Assembly (NCBI RefSeq): GCF_030653755.1
Contig: NZ_JAURYU010000037.1
Location: 1-64,000 of the forward strand
DNA length: 64,000 nucleotides
DNA from: Methylotenera sp.
GTDB lineage: Bacteria; Pseudomonadota; Gammaproteobacteria; Burkholderiales; Methylophilaceae
Direction: 5' to 3'
The notes below the pieces were generated by a model. The model saw only the letters and a list, made by a program, of their open reading frames with translations. It did no database searches and was not told the DNA's origin. Numbering within the stretch: position 1 is the stretch's first letter; the number at the start of each line of letters is the position of its first letter. Of this stretch, positions 45,194 through 54,832 are shown piece by piece. The position numbers and the translations under genes were made by a program.

Positions 45194-45754
45194 GTGAGTG
45201 TGTCACAAAATAATATAGCCTTAACTGAGCGGTTAAAGAATATTCGATTGTTGGTGCTGGATGTCGATGGCGTAATGACTGATGGCGGATTGACGATTGG
45301 TGATGATGGCCAAGAGTACAAAACGTTTCATGCACATGACGGCTTGGGTATGAAGCTATTGAAAGCAACTGGCGTTAATTTGGCTATTATCACAGGGCGG
45401 ACTTCAGAGGTTGTTAAAAAGCGCGCCGAAAGCACGGGTGTTGCACATTTTTATCAGGGGGCAGAAGATAAGCTGGCTGCATTGCAAGATTTAATGAAGT
45501 TGAGCGGCTTAGAGGCTGCGCAGTGTGCTTTTATGGGCGATGATGTTGTAGATCTGCCGCCGATGTTGCAATGTGGCCTCTCGATTGCGGTGCCAGATTC
45601 ACCAGATTTGCTGCTCAAGCACGCCCATTATGTGACGAAAAAACAAGGTGGTAGAGGAGCTGTGCGCGAAGTGTGTGAGTTGATTATGCAGGCGCAAGGC
45701 ACATTTGATGGGCAAATGGCACGATTTTTAACGCAAGCTAGTATTTCCAACTAA
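45194..45754 (+). CDS. kdsC: Kdo 8-phosphate phosphatase
   Basis: A 186-residue HAD-type phosphatase completing Kdo formation. The catalytic motif LLVLDVDGVMTDGGL, the threonine/lysine region LAIITGRTSEVVKKRAES and GDDVVDLPPM are intact. It begins with GTG immediately after the kdsD stop. Confidence 0.95.
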   Translation: MSVSQNNIALTERLKNIRLLVLDVDGVMTDGGLTIGDDGQEYKTFHAHDGLGMKLLKATGVNLAIITGRTSEVVKKRAESTGVAHFYQGAEDKLAALQDLMKLSGLEAAQCAFMGDDVVDLPPMLQCGLSIAVPDSPDLLLKHAHYVTKKQGGRGAVREVCELIMQAQGTFDGQMARFLTQASISN

Positions 45755-45822
45755 GTAGAGAGCTACACCTGCATGATTAAACAGTTAATGCAATCTAGTC
45801 TCAACGGGGCAGGTGTTTAGTT

Positions 45823-46533
45823 ATGCAGCTAGGCACAAAATCTGCGATTGTTTTCCCTTTAGCTTTGCTACTATTGTTAGCTTTGCTTACATTTTGGATT
45901 GATAAGTCGGTGCAGCAGCTGGCACCTAAATTAGATGGTAGTAGCCGTCACGACCCTGACTATATCATGAGTAATTTTGAGACAACGAAAACCGATGTCA
46001 ACGGTGCCTTACGATACAAGCTGGCGGCAAGTGAGATGAGGCATTTTCCAGATGTGGATAGCACGGATTTGATTAAGCCACGTTTTACACAGTTTGCAAA
46101 GGATAAGCCTTATACTAAGTTGCAAGGTGACACAGGTAATGTTTCCAGTGATGGTGAGCAAGTTGAGGTGTTTGGTAATGTGCTGGTGTTGCGAGAAGCG
46201 TTTGGAGACAAGGGCGAAATGACTGTAGAGACGGATTACCTTAAAATTCTACCTAATGAAGAGTATGCGACGACCGACCGTCCTGTGGTGATTAAACAGG
46301 CGCCAGGTACAGTTGTTTATGCGACTGGGCTTATTTACGAAAAACAACAGCAAACAGTGACGTTATTGCATAAAGTGCGTGCGCATTATGAGCGGCCGGC
46401 TGCGAAAGCGAAGAAAGTTATGGCAACAGATAAAAAAAACAATCGGCAGCCTAGTGTGGCAGGCAAGCCTGCTGTGACGGTTCAACCAGACAAGACGGAT
46501 AACAGTGCGCGCATTCGGAGACGCTATGAATAG
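45823..46533 (+). CDS. lptC: LPS export protein LptC
   Basis: A 236-residue bitopic inner-membrane protein with one N-terminal transmembrane helix (FPLALLLLLALLTFWI). The periplasmic beta-jellyroll domain (DPDYIMSNFETTKTDVNGALRYKLAASEMRHFP) passes lipopolysaccharide to LptA. The C-terminal 40 residues are a basic tail beyond the usual domain. It overlaps lptA by 8 bases. Confidence 0.92.
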   Translation: MQLGTKSAIVFPLALLLLLALLTFWIDKSVQQLAPKLDGSSRHDPDYIMSNFETTKTDVNGALRYKLAASEMRHFPDVDSTDLIKPRFTQFAKDKPYTKLQGDTGNVSSDGEQVEVFGNVLVLREAFGDKGEMTVETDYLKILPNEEYATTDRPVVIKQAPGTVVYATGLIYEKQQQTVTLLHKVRAHYERPAAKAKKVMATDKKNNRQPSVAGKPAVTVQPDKTDNSARIRRRYE

Positions 46534-47212
46534 GCAGTTTTTCATGATTAAAGTAAATACATTATCGCATTTATTGTTATGTAGCTTTTTGTTACTAAGT
46601 GCGAGCGACCGAGTATGGGCTGAGGCGGCGGATCGTGACAAACCGATTGATCTTGAAGCCGATACAATGAAGGTGGATGATGCAAAGCAAATCAGCACCT
46701 ATGCGGGTAATGTGATTTTAACGCAAGGTACCTTGGAGATTCATGCAGACAAACTGATTGTGCGCGAGGATAAAGAAGGTTTTCAGCACAGTACTTCGTT
46801 AGGTAACCCGACCACTTTTAAACAAAAGCTTGAGGGTAAGAATGAGTATATACAGGGAAGTGCGCAGCGGATCGAATATGACGGACGCATGGACAAAGTG
46901 CAGTTGTATACTAAAGCGTGGGTGAAGCGTGGTGAAGACGTCGTGCATGGCGATTACATTATGTATGATGCCAATGCAGAGTATGCTGAAGTGATTGGTG
47001 GAGGTTCGCAGAATGCGACCTCTGGATCAGGGCGTGTTAGGGCAGTGATTCAGCCTAAAAACAAAAAAGCACCCGTAGAAATTAAACCAGTCGCACCAGC
47101 TACTAAAGCGAAGCCAGATAGCACTAGTGATAGTGGTGGCATTCCAACGGTAAAAGACTCAAGGTTTAGCCGTACTTTAGAAGTGAGTAAAAACGCGGGC
47201 AATGCTCAATAA
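46526..47212 (+). CDS. lptA: LPS transport periplasmic protein LptA
   Basis: The start at 46526 (228 residues) was chosen because CGGAG lies just upstream and the product begins with a signal peptide (MIKVNTLSHLLLCSFLLLSA). The OstA-type domain runs from about 40 to 165: PIDLEADTMKVDDAKQISTYAGNVILTQGTLEIHADKL. A C-terminal lysine/proline-rich tail follows. It bridges LptC and the outer-membrane LptD/E complex. Confidence 0.94.
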   Translation: MNRQFFMIKVNTLSHLLLCSFLLLSASDRVWAEAADRDKPIDLEADTMKVDDAKQISTYAGNVILTQGTLEIHADKLIVREDKEGFQHSTSLGNPTTFKQKLEGKNEYIQGSAQRIEYDGRMDKVQLYTKAWVKRGEDVVHGDYIMYDANAEYAEVIGGGSQNATSGSGRVRAVIQPKNKKAPVEIKPVAPATKAKPDSTSDSGGIPTVKDSRFSRTLEVSKNAGNAQ

Positions 47213-47242
47213 TTTTCAAAATAATAACAGCATGATAAGTGA

Positions 47243-47971
47243 ATGATAATGAGCGAGCTGATTGTAGAAAACTTACGAAAATCTTACGGTGCACGTACTG
47301 TGGTACAAGATATTTCCTTGTCAATTAAAAGCGGCGAGGTAGTCGGCTTGCTGGGACCAAATGGGGCAGGTAAAACAACTAGTTTCTATATGATTGTTGG
47401 TTTGGTTGCTTTAGATGCAGGTCGAATTGGATTGGACGGGGCGGACTTGAGCCATATGCCGATTCATATGCGTGCCAGAATGGGCTTGTCCTATTTGCCA
47501 CAAGAGGCTTCTATTTTTCGCAAGCTCACTGTCTCTGAAAATATCTTAGCAATTTTGCAGTTACAGGATATTTCAGAAGAAGAAATGGCTGAGCGCCTAG
47601 AATCTTTGTTAGAAGAATTGCATATTACGCATATCCGAGACAGTGCTGCGGTGAGTTTATCTGGCGGTGAGCGCCGTCGTGTAGAGATTGCCCGTTGTTT
47701 AGCATCCGACCCCAGCTTTATTTTGTTAGATGAACCATTTGCAGGGATTGATCCCATCGCAGTCATTGATATTCAACAAATTATCCGTTTTTTAAGTTCG
47801 CGCAATATTGGCGTGTTAATTACTGATCATAATGTGCGTGAAACATTGGGAATTTGTGATCGCGCTTATATTGTGAATCAAGGGCATGTATTCGCATCAG
47901 GTATTCCCGCTGAGATTGTTGCGAACGAGAGTGTTCGTGAAGTGTATTTAGGTAAAGATTTTCGCCTATGA
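47243..47971 (+). CDS. lptB: LPS export ABC transporter ATP-binding protein LptB
   Basis: A 242-residue ABC ATPase powering LPS extraction. Walker A is GPNGAGKTT, the signature [16 protein letters not shown], and Walker [13 protein letters not shown], with the H-loop in [11 protein letters not shown]. An alternative start two codons later is possible. The last bases overlap rpoN in ATGA fashion, the usual lptB-rpoN coupling. Confidence 0.97.
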   Translation: MIMSELIVENLRKSYGARTVVQDISLSIKSGEVVGLLGPNGAGKTTSFYMIVGLVALDAGRIGLDGADLSHMPIHMRARMGLSYLPQEASIFRKLTVSENILAILQLQDISEEEMAERLESLLEELHITHIRDSAAVSLSGGERRRVEIARCLASDPSFILLDEPFAGIDPIAVIDIQQIIRFLSSRNIGVLITDHNVRETLGICDRAYIVNQGHVFASGIPAEIVANESVREVYLGKDFRL

Positions 47972-49551
47972 AGCAAGGTTTACAACTTAAGTTTTCACAA
48001 AATTTATCACTAACCCCACAGTTGCAACAGGCCATTCGTCTATTGCAGCTTTCAACATTGGAGCTCAATCAAGAAATTGATGTGTTGATGCAAACCAATC
48101 CATTGCTGGAGAGGGGCGATGATACAGAAGATGAGTACGGTAATGAAGTCGAGTCTGTGGTTGATAGTGCAGATTCAAACTCTCAAAGTGTAGAGGTCGT
48201 TGCTGACGCAGATAAAGCAGAGCCTGACAGTTTTGATGCGGAGTATTTGGAATCTGGCAATGAGTTTAGTGGCTTGGAATCTTCCGTATCTAGTGTCACA
48301 GGGCAAGCGGAACCTTCAGAATTTGACGTAACAAACGCTGAATATGCGGATACTTTTTCGGCTGAGTTCGGTGATGAGTTTGATGAGTTTTCAAATGGTA
48401 GTCGCTGGGATGAAAACACCATGCCAGCGGATGACGACAGCGACTTTAAACCGCAAGAAACATTGCAGACGAGTTTGCGTGAGCATTTGCTCTCTCAGTT
48501 AAAGCTGATGCCCTTGTCTGAGCGCGATCAGTCACTAGCCTTAATGTTGGTAGATAGTATCAACGATGATGGTTATTTAGAGCAGTCACTAGAAGAAATT
48601 GCTGAGCTGATGCCAGAAGAGCTGGAGATTGATGCGATTGAGCTACAAACCGCATTGCGCCATGTTCAGCATTTAGATCCTGTAGGTGTTGGCGCACGCA
48701 CGCTAAGTGAGTGTTTACTCTTGCAGCTTGAGGTGTTGCCAGAATTTACGCCACATTTAGCTTTGGCCAATTTGGTGGCCGAGCATCATCTACAAGCATT
48801 GGCATCGCGCGACTTTGTGAAGCTGCGTAAAGAGCTGGGTTGTGATGAAGCAACGTTAAAACAGATTCAGCAATTAATTACCAGTTTAAATCCTCGCCCT
48901 GGAAGCGCGTTCAGTCATATAGGCTCTGAGCATTACATCCAACATGAAGTGATTGTAAAAAAAGTAAAAGGTATTTGGATTGCCAGTTTGAATGACAGTG
49001 TGATTCCTAAACTTAAAATCAATCAGCTTTATGCTGGCATCTTGAAGCGTAATCGCGATAGTTCTAGTCAATACTTGCAAAGCCAAATGCAAGAAGCTAA
49101 ATGGATGATTAAAAACATTCAGCAAAGATTTTCTACCATTTTGCGAGTATCGCAAGCGATTGTGGATAGGCAGCGTAATTTCTTAGAGTACGGTGAAGTC
49201 GCTATGCGGCCACTGGTGTTAAGAGAGATTGCAGATGAGCTTGAGTTGCACGAATCCACTATCTCGCGAGTGACGACTAATAAATATATGCTGACGCCTC
49301 GCGGTATTTTTGAGCTTAAATACTTTTTTGGCAGTTCAGTTGCGACAGATACTGGCGGTACTTGTTCTGCAACCGCAATTCGTGCGTTGATTAAACAGTT
49401 GGTAGATCAAGAAAATCCTAAGAAGCCATATTCAGATAATCAGATTACAGACTTGCTAGCAAAGCAGGGGATCGTTGTCGCAAGGCGCACGATTGCAAAG
49501 TATCGTGAGTCAATGAACATTGCACCAGCAAGTTTAAGAAAAACGCTATAG
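47968..49551 (+). CDS. rpoN: RNA polymerase sigma-54 factor
   Basis: A 527-residue sigma-54. It has the N-terminal activator-interacting region ([33 protein letters not shown]), an acidic linker (about 48-165), a core-binding region and the C-terminal RpoN box [10 protein letters not shown]. It is followed by hpf, hprK, rapZ and pts genes, the classical rpoN cluster. Confidence 0.97.
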   Translation: MKQGLQLKFSQNLSLTPQLQQAIRLLQLSTLELNQEIDVLMQTNPLLERGDDTEDEYGNEVESVVDSADSNSQSVEVVADADKAEPDSFDAEYLESGNEFSGLESSVSSVTGQAEPSEFDVTNAEYADTFSAEFGDEFDEFSNGSRWDENTMPADDDSDFKPQETLQTSLREHLLSQLKLMPLSERDQSLALMLVDSINDDGYLEQSLEEIAELMPEELEIDAIELQTALRHVQHLDPVGVGARTLSECLLLQLEVLPEFTPHLALANLVAEHHLQALASRDFVKLRKELGCDEATLKQIQQLITSLNPRPGSAFSHIGSEHYIQHEVIVKKVKGIWIASLNDSVIPKLKINQLYAGILKRNRDSSSQYLQSQMQEAKWMIKNIQQRFSTILRVSQAIVDRQRNFLEYGEVAMRPLVLREIADELELHESTISRVTTNKYMLTPRGIFELKYFFGSSVATDTGGTCSATAIRALIKQLVDQENPKKPYSDNQITDLLAKQGIVVARRTIAKYRESMNIAPASLRKTL

Positions 49552-49696
49552 CTTGATTGTTGAAGTCTACGCAAAAAATTGTTGTATTCCTTGCCACAGA
49601 CCTAATGAAAAGTTGTAAACTGAAACTGTTCTGTAAGTCTTAATCACGAATCTCTAAGAATTAATATTTGCGGAATATTTTCAAAAGGAGCAAGTC

Positions 49697-50023
49697 ATGA
49701 ATTTACAATTAACAGGTCATCATTTAGAAATAACGCCCGCTTTGCGTGACTATGTCACAAGCAAACTAACTAAAATCAGCAATCACTTTGATCATGTGAT
49801 CGATGTCAAGGTGACCATGAGTGTCGAAAAGCTGGCTCAAAAGGTTGAAGCTACACTGCATGTGCCTGGTAATGATTTACACGCAGAATGCCAAGATGAG
49901 AATATGTATAGCGCAATTGATATGTTGACCGACAAGTTAGACCGTCAAGTGGTGAAACATAAAGAAAAAAATGCGGATCATCACAAAGCGAATGGTGCAG
50001 TTAAGCATCAAAACATTGACTGA
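49697..50023 (+). CDS. hpf: Ribosome hibernation promoting factor (short form)
   Basis: A 108-residue HPF/YfiA-type protein: MNLQLTGHHLEITPALRDYVTSKLTKI, then LHVPGNDLHAECQDENMYSAIDMLTDKLDRQV. It lacks the extra C-terminal dimerisation domain of long HPFs. AAAAGGAG precedes the ATG. It binds ribosomes in stationary phase. Confidence 0.95.
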   Translation: MNLQLTGHHLEITPALRDYVTSKLTKISNHFDHVIDVKVTMSVEKLAQKVEATLHVPGNDLHAECQDENMYSAIDMLTDKLDRQVVKHKEKNADHHKANGAVKHQNID

Positions 50024-50059
50024 GTTTTTTAGTATTTAATTGTTTTTGTTACCTTAAAT

Positions 50060-51001
50060 ATGGCTCAATTCAACGTCGCTGAGCTATTCAAAGAAACCCG
50101 CCGTAAACTCAAGTTAAGTTGGGTTGCAGGACTCGACGGCGGGTCAAATACTCTCACTAGCGAAACCGTTTCTAAACCATCTTTGGCATTGATAGGCCAT
50201 CTTAACTTTGTACATCCTAATCGAGTGCAAGTGCTAGGCTGTGCTGAGATGGACTATCTTAAAAACTTGCCCCCTGCAGACGCAGAGCGTGCAATTCATA
50301 ATTTATTTTCCACCGACTTAGCAGCAGTCATTGTAGCTAACGGTGAAAAAGTACTTGATATGTTGTTGGCAGCGGCCAATCAGCATAATGTTCCGTTATT
50401 TACCTCTACGTTACGTAGCCCAGAGCTTATGGATATTTTGAGCCACTTTTTAGCGCAAGCGATGGCTGAAACGCTCAGTGTGCATGGCGTTTTTATGGAG
50501 GTTCAAGGCTTTGGTGTACTCATTAAGGGTGAAGCTGCTATCGGTAAAAGCGAGCTGGCTTTAGAGTTGATTTCTCGTGGACATCGCTTGGTTGCTGATG
50601 ATATTGTTGATTTTTTCAGAATCTCGCCTGAACGCATTGAAGGACGATGTCCTGCCTTGTTGCAAGACTTCCTGGAGGTCCGCGGTTTAGGTATTTTAAA
50701 TATACGCGCACTGTTTGGTGATAACGCGGTGAAGCCTACTAAGCCGCTGGATTTAATTATTCAGTTGGAGAAGGCCGACCTGCAAACTTTGCAGATGTTA
50801 GATCGACTAAATATTAAAACACAGCATGAAGAAGTGCTCGGGTTAAAAGTAACCAAGGTACATATTCCGATTGCGGCAGGCCGAAATATTGCTGTGTTGG
50901 TAGAGGTTGCCGTGCGTAACCATATTTTGTTGTTACGTGGCGTCAATGCAACAAAGCAGTTGATGCAACGGCAACAACGCGCAATGAAGCAACACAAGTA
51001 A
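50060..51001 (+). CDS. hprK: HPr kinase/phosphorylase
   Basis: A 313-residue bifunctional enzyme acting on HPr Ser46. The P-loop GEAAIGKSELALELI and the signature EVRGLGILNIRALFG are present; the N-terminal domain (about 1-130) is typical. Its target site (AKSIMG) is conserved in the HPr encoded downstream, so a Ser46 regulatory circuit is plausible. Confidence 0.95.
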   Translation: MAQFNVAELFKETRRKLKLSWVAGLDGGSNTLTSETVSKPSLALIGHLNFVHPNRVQVLGCAEMDYLKNLPPADAERAIHNLFSTDLAAVIVANGEKVLDMLLAAANQHNVPLFTSTLRSPELMDILSHFLAQAMAETLSVHGVFMEVQGFGVLIKGEAAIGKSELALELISRGHRLVADDIVDFFRISPERIEGRCPALLQDFLEVRGLGILNIRALFGDNAVKPTKPLDLIIQLEKADLQTLQMLDRLNIKTQHEEVLGLKVTKVHIPIAAGRNIAVLVEVAVRNHILLLRGVNATKQLMQRQQRAMKQHK

Positions 51002-51027
51002 CTCTTCTACTAGGGCTCATCAATAGT

Positions 51028-51861
51028 ATGAAACAATTGATTATCGTTACAGGTCTTTCTGGATCGGGAAAAAGTATTGCATTGCGTGCGCTTGAAGATA
51101 GTGGGTATTACTGCATTGATAACTTACCAGCGACCATGCTGGCTACGATTGCCGATCATTTAGATGTTGACCATAAGCGCATTGCTATTAGCATTGATAG
51201 TCGTAGTATCGCCATTGAAGCGCTACCAGTACATATCAATCAGCTTAAGTTGAAAAATATCGATGTACAGGTGTTGTTCTTAGAGTCGAATGTTGAAACC
51301 TTGGTCAAAAGGTTTAGCGAAACAAGACGTAAACATCCGTTGAGTAAAGACGCGATCACCTTGGCTGAGAGTATCGCACTTGAGCGTGATTTGCTTGGCG
51401 GATTGGGTGGTCTTGGGCATGTGATTGATACTAGCTATTTAAGTGCTAATACCCTGCGTGGTTGGGTGAAAGAGGTGGTATCAATAGAGCATGCTGGGTT
51501 AACGCTTTTATTTACCTCATTTGGTTTTAAGCATGGTATTCCGTTAGATGCAGATTTTGTGTTTGACGTGCGTTGCTTACCTAATCCACATTACGATCCT
51601 GTTTTACGTGATCTCACAGGGCGTGATGAAAAAGTGCAGGACTTTCTTAAAGATCATGCAACTGTGAACGATATGATGCATGATATTAGAAATTATGTAG
51701 AGAAATGGTTGCCCTCTTTTGTGTTGGATAATCGTAGTTATCTCACGGTGGCAATTGGTTGCACTGGCGGGCAGCATCGTTCTGTGTATTTGGTTGAGCA
51801 GTTAAGTCAATATTTTCAAGATAAACAGAAAGTATTAACTCGACATCGCGAATTAAAATAA
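51028..51861 (+). CDS. rapZ: RNase adapter protein RapZ
   Basis: A 277-residue nucleotide-binding protein with a P-loop GLSGSGKS at the start, the second conserved segment DVRCLPNPHY and the C-terminal IGCTGGQHRSVYL. In enterobacteria it targets the glmZ-type small RNA to RNase E; its role here is inferred from homology and the rpoN-pts neighbourhood. Confidence 0.95.
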   Translation: MKQLIIVTGLSGSGKSIALRALEDSGYYCIDNLPATMLATIADHLDVDHKRIAISIDSRSIAIEALPVHINQLKLKNIDVQVLFLESNVETLVKRFSETRRKHPLSKDAITLAESIALERDLLGGLGGLGHVIDTSYLSANTLRGWVKEVVSIEHAGLTLLFTSFGFKHGIPLDADFVFDVRCLPNPHYDPVLRDLTGRDEKVQDFLKDHATVNDMMHDIRNYVEKWLPSFVLDNRSYLTVAIGCTGGQHRSVYLVEQLSQYFQDKQKVLTRHRELK

Positions 51862-51951
51862 AACCAATATTTTAAATAGAACTTAACACTTAAAATTAAA
51901 CTGAACATTAAAAAAATCAGGAATTAAAATAAACAGGATTAATTGTAAACG

Positions 51952-52374
51952 ATGATAGGCATTTTGATTGTGACGCATGGCGCATTAGGTGAGAGCTTAA
52001 TCTCTTGTGCTGCCCATGTGTTGGGTGAGGCTCCTGCCCAAGTTGTGTCAATGGCAGTCGGAGGACAAGATGATCCTAATATTATCTTACCGAAGGCGCT
52101 CAGTATGGTTAAGCAGCTAAACAGCGGTGATGGTGTGTTGGTGCTGTCTGATATGTATGGCGCAACACCATGTAATATTGTTGTTAAGCTCTTGCAACCA
52201 GGCGTAGTGGCTGGTGTAGCTGGTGTTAGCTTGCCTATGTTGGTGAGAGCCATATCCTACCGATATGAGCCACTAAGTGTTGTGGTAGAAAAAGCTATCA
52301 GTGGCGGTCGTGAAGGTGTGGTGCAGTTTACTAGCCAGCAATGCGAGCGCTATGAGCAGGGTTCCTCCGATTAA
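51952..52374 (+). CDS. PTS EIIA component, mannose family
   Basis: A 140-residue single-domain EIIA-Man with the phospho-histidine in ILIVTHGALGESL. It lies between rapZ and ptsH. No EIIB or EIIC gene follows, so sugar transport is unlikely and the protein probably serves a phosphorelay. Confidence 0.92.
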   Translation: MIGILIVTHGALGESLISCAAHVLGEAPAQVVSMAVGGQDDPNIILPKALSMVKQLNSGDGVLVLSDMYGATPCNIVVKLLQPGVVAGVAGVSLPMLVRAISYRYEPLSVVVEKAISGGREGVVQFTSQQCERYEQGSSD

Positions 52375-52406
52375 TAGATGTTATAACAATAACTAGGTCC
52401 AATAGC

Positions 52407-52676
52407 ATGATTAGTAAAGAGCTGGAAATTATTAATAAATTAGGGTTGCATGCACGTGCATCTACTAAGCTTACGCAGGCCGCTGGTAAGTTTGCGAGTG
52501 AGGTGTGGATCACGCGCAATGGTCGCCGTGTGAATGCAAAAAGTATTATGGGGGTGATGATGCTGGCAGCGGCACAGGGCTCTATTGTGACTTTGGAAGC
52601 GAGTGGTGGAGATGAAGCTGCTGCAATCGATGCGCTAGTGATGCTGATTAATAGCCGTTTCGGTGAGGATGAATGA
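52407..52676 (+). CDS. ptsH: Phosphocarrier protein HPr
   Basis: An 89-residue HPr with the active-site His15 (KLGLHARAS) and the regulatory Ser46 (AKSIMGVMML) both present. The stop overlaps ptsI by 4 bases. Confidence 0.97.
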   Translation: MISKELEIINKLGLHARASTKLTQAAGKFASEVWITRNGRRVNAKSIMGVMMLAAAQGSIVTLEASGGDEAAAIDALVMLINSRFGEDE

Positions 52677-54439
52677 GTAGTTTGACAATACCCAGCTTTA
52701 GCATTCATGGCGTCGCTGTTTCTAGCGGGATTGCCATCGGGCAGGCGCACCTTGTTTCTAATGCGCTGCTGGAGGTTGTTCATTACCAGCTACCAAAACA
52801 TTTAATTGAAACCGAAATTGATCGGTTTAGTGAGGCGATTACAAGCGTTAAGGCCGAATTAGAGCAAATAAATCATAATCTACGTAAAAATGCACCAGCA
52901 GAGTTAAGTGCGTTTGTGGGTACGCATTTAATGATGTTAGAAGATAAATCTTTAACGGAAACGCCTAAAGAGATTATTAGAAACGAGCAATGCAATGCTG
53001 AGTGGGCAATCAAGCTGCAAATGGATGATATCGTCGAGCAGTTTGAAAAAATTGAAGATGTGTATTTTCGTGAGCGCAAACAAGATGTTGTACAAGTCGT
53101 TGAGCGTATTATTAAAGCATTGTTGGGGCACCCGAGCCAACTAAGTACCGAACAGCAAATGAGTGCGGTGAGTCAGGAACGAAAACTGATTTTAGTCGCA
53201 CACGATATTTCACCTGCCGATGCAATTCAATTTAAGCAGCATCAATTTGCTGCATTTATTACGGATGTTGGTGGGGTTACTTCGCATACTGCTATTTTGG
53301 CGCGTAGCTTAAATATTCCATCCATTGTTGCTTTGCAGCGTGCGCATGATTTAATCAATGATGGTGAGCTGATTATTGTCGATGGTCATTTGGGCATTGT
53401 CATTGTTAATCCGTCAAAAGAGATTTTGGCCGAGTACAAATTACGTCAAGACCAGTGGGAATTAGAGCAGCAAAAACTTAAGCGTATCAAGAGCACAAAG
53501 GCTATCACTATTGATGGCGTTAGTATCGATTTGCTCGCGAATATTGAAGTACCAGAAGACGTAGCTGCAGTGAGGCTTGCAGGTGCTACTGGCATTGGGT
53601 TGTATCGAACAGAGTTTCTTTTTATGAATCGACACGATACGCCCGATGAAGAAGAGCAGTTTATTGCGTATAAAAAAGTAGCTGAGGCGATGAAAGGCGC
53701 GCCCGTCACCATTCGTACATTAGATCTTGGGGCAGATAAACAAGCTAACGCTGATACGGTGGTGAACTGTGCAAATCCAGCCTTAGGTCTGCGTGCAATT
53801 CGTTTTTGCTTATCAGAACCACAAGTCTTCCATACACAATTGAGAGCTCTGTTACGCGCTTCTCATTTTGGTAATATTAAGATTTTAATTCCTATGCTTT
53901 GTACGCTTTCTGAGTTACGCCAAACTAAGCTGTTGCTAGAGCGCGCAAAACAAAGTTTACGTAAAGAGAATATTTCTTTTGATGAAAATATTGCGCTAGG
54001 CGGTATGATAGAGATTCCAGCAGCAGCCATTAATGCAGAAGCATTTGCAAATGAGTTGGACTTTTTATCAATTGGCACTAACGATTTAATTCAATATACC
54101 TTGGCGATAGATAGGACTGATGATGCCGTTGCGCATTTATATAATCCTTTGCATCCCTCCATATTGAAATTGATTTCAATGACGATAAAAGCAGGTGCGA
54201 AACTTGGTAAGCCAGTATCTGTGTGCGGTGAAATGGCGGGTGATGCAAGATTTACTAAGTTGCTTTTGGGGATGGGTTTGCAGCAGCTGTCTATGCATCC
54301 ATCACATATTCTTAGTATTAAACAGCAAGTACTACATAGCCAACTTGCAGAGCTAACAGTGCAAGCGCGTAAGGTGCTAGGTTTAACAGATACAGAAAAA
54401 ATTGAACTCAGCTTAGCTAAATTTAATCAGATTCATTAG
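52673..54439 (+). CDS. ptsI: PTS phosphoenolpyruvate-protein phosphotransferase (Enzyme I)
   Basis: A 588-residue Enzyme I transferring phosphate from PEP to HPr. The phospho-histidine H205 is in TDVGGVTSHTAILARSL. The PEP-binding barrel carries GIGLYRTEFLFMNR, LGLRAIRFCL and FLSIGTNDLIQYTLAIDR. It is the last gene of the EIIA-HPr-EI set. Confidence 0.96.
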   Translation: MSSLTIPSFSIHGVAVSSGIAIGQAHLVSNALLEVVHYQLPKHLIETEIDRFSEAITSVKAELEQINHNLRKNAPAELSAFVGTHLMMLEDKSLTETPKEIIRNEQCNAEWAIKLQMDDIVEQFEKIEDVYFRERKQDVVQVVERIIKALLGHPSQLSTEQQMSAVSQERKLILVAHDISPADAIQFKQHQFAAFITDVGGVTSHTAILARSLNIPSIVALQRAHDLINDGELIIVDGHLGIVIVNPSKEILAEYKLRQDQWELEQQKLKRIKSTKAITIDGVSIDLLANIEVPEDVAAVRLAGATGIGLYRTEFLFMNRHDTPDEEEQFIAYKKVAEAMKGAPVTIRTLDLGADKQANADTVVNCANPALGLRAIRFCLSEPQVFHTQLRALLRASHFGNIKILIPMLCTLSELRQTKLLLERAKQSLRKENISFDENIALGGMIEIPAAAINAEAFANELDFLSIGTNDLIQYTLAIDRTDDAVAHLYNPLHPSILKLISMTIKAGAKLGKPVSVCGEMAGDARFTKLLLGMGLQQLSMHPSHILSIKQQVLHSQLAELTVQARKVLGLTDTEKIELSLAKFNQIH

Positions 54440-54454
54440 TGAGAGGATACTGAA

Positions 54455-54796
54455 ATGAATAACGTAATAATAGTACCAAGTAATGATGATAAAAACATTG
54501 CCACCATTACCCACTTAAGTGGGATTTTGTTTTCGTTTATTCCCTCTTTGATTGTCTGGCTACTCAAAAAAGATGACAACGAGTATTTGTCGGCACAGGC
54601 TAAAGAGGCTTTGAATTTTCAGCTCACTATTTTGTTAGCACAATTTGTTGCAGGTATCTTGATTGCAATACTGGTTGGCTTCTTGCTGATAGGCATTATT
54701 TGGTTATTCAATATTGTTTTATGCATCGTTGCTGCCATCTCTACTAGTAATGGCGAAACCTATCGTTACCCATTGTGTCTACGTCTTATCAATTAA
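54455..54796 (+). CDS. DUF4870 membrane protein
   Basis: A 113-residue protein with the DUF4870/Tic20-like pattern. The first hydrophobic segment holds THLSGILFSFIPSLIVWLLKKDD, then AKEALNFQLTILLAQFVAG, followed by a segment GFLLIGIIWLFNIVLCIVAA. Inner membrane, function unknown. GAGAGGATACTGAA precedes the ATG. Confidence 0.85.
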   Translation: MNNVIIVPSNDDKNIATITHLSGILFSFIPSLIVWLLKKDDNEYLSAQAKEALNFQLTILLAQFVAGILIAILVGFLLIGIIWLFNIVLCIVAAISTSNGETYRYPLCLRLIN

Positions 54797-54832
54797 TGCT
54801 GTACTCTATTAATGCTGTGCTAAGGATTGTTT

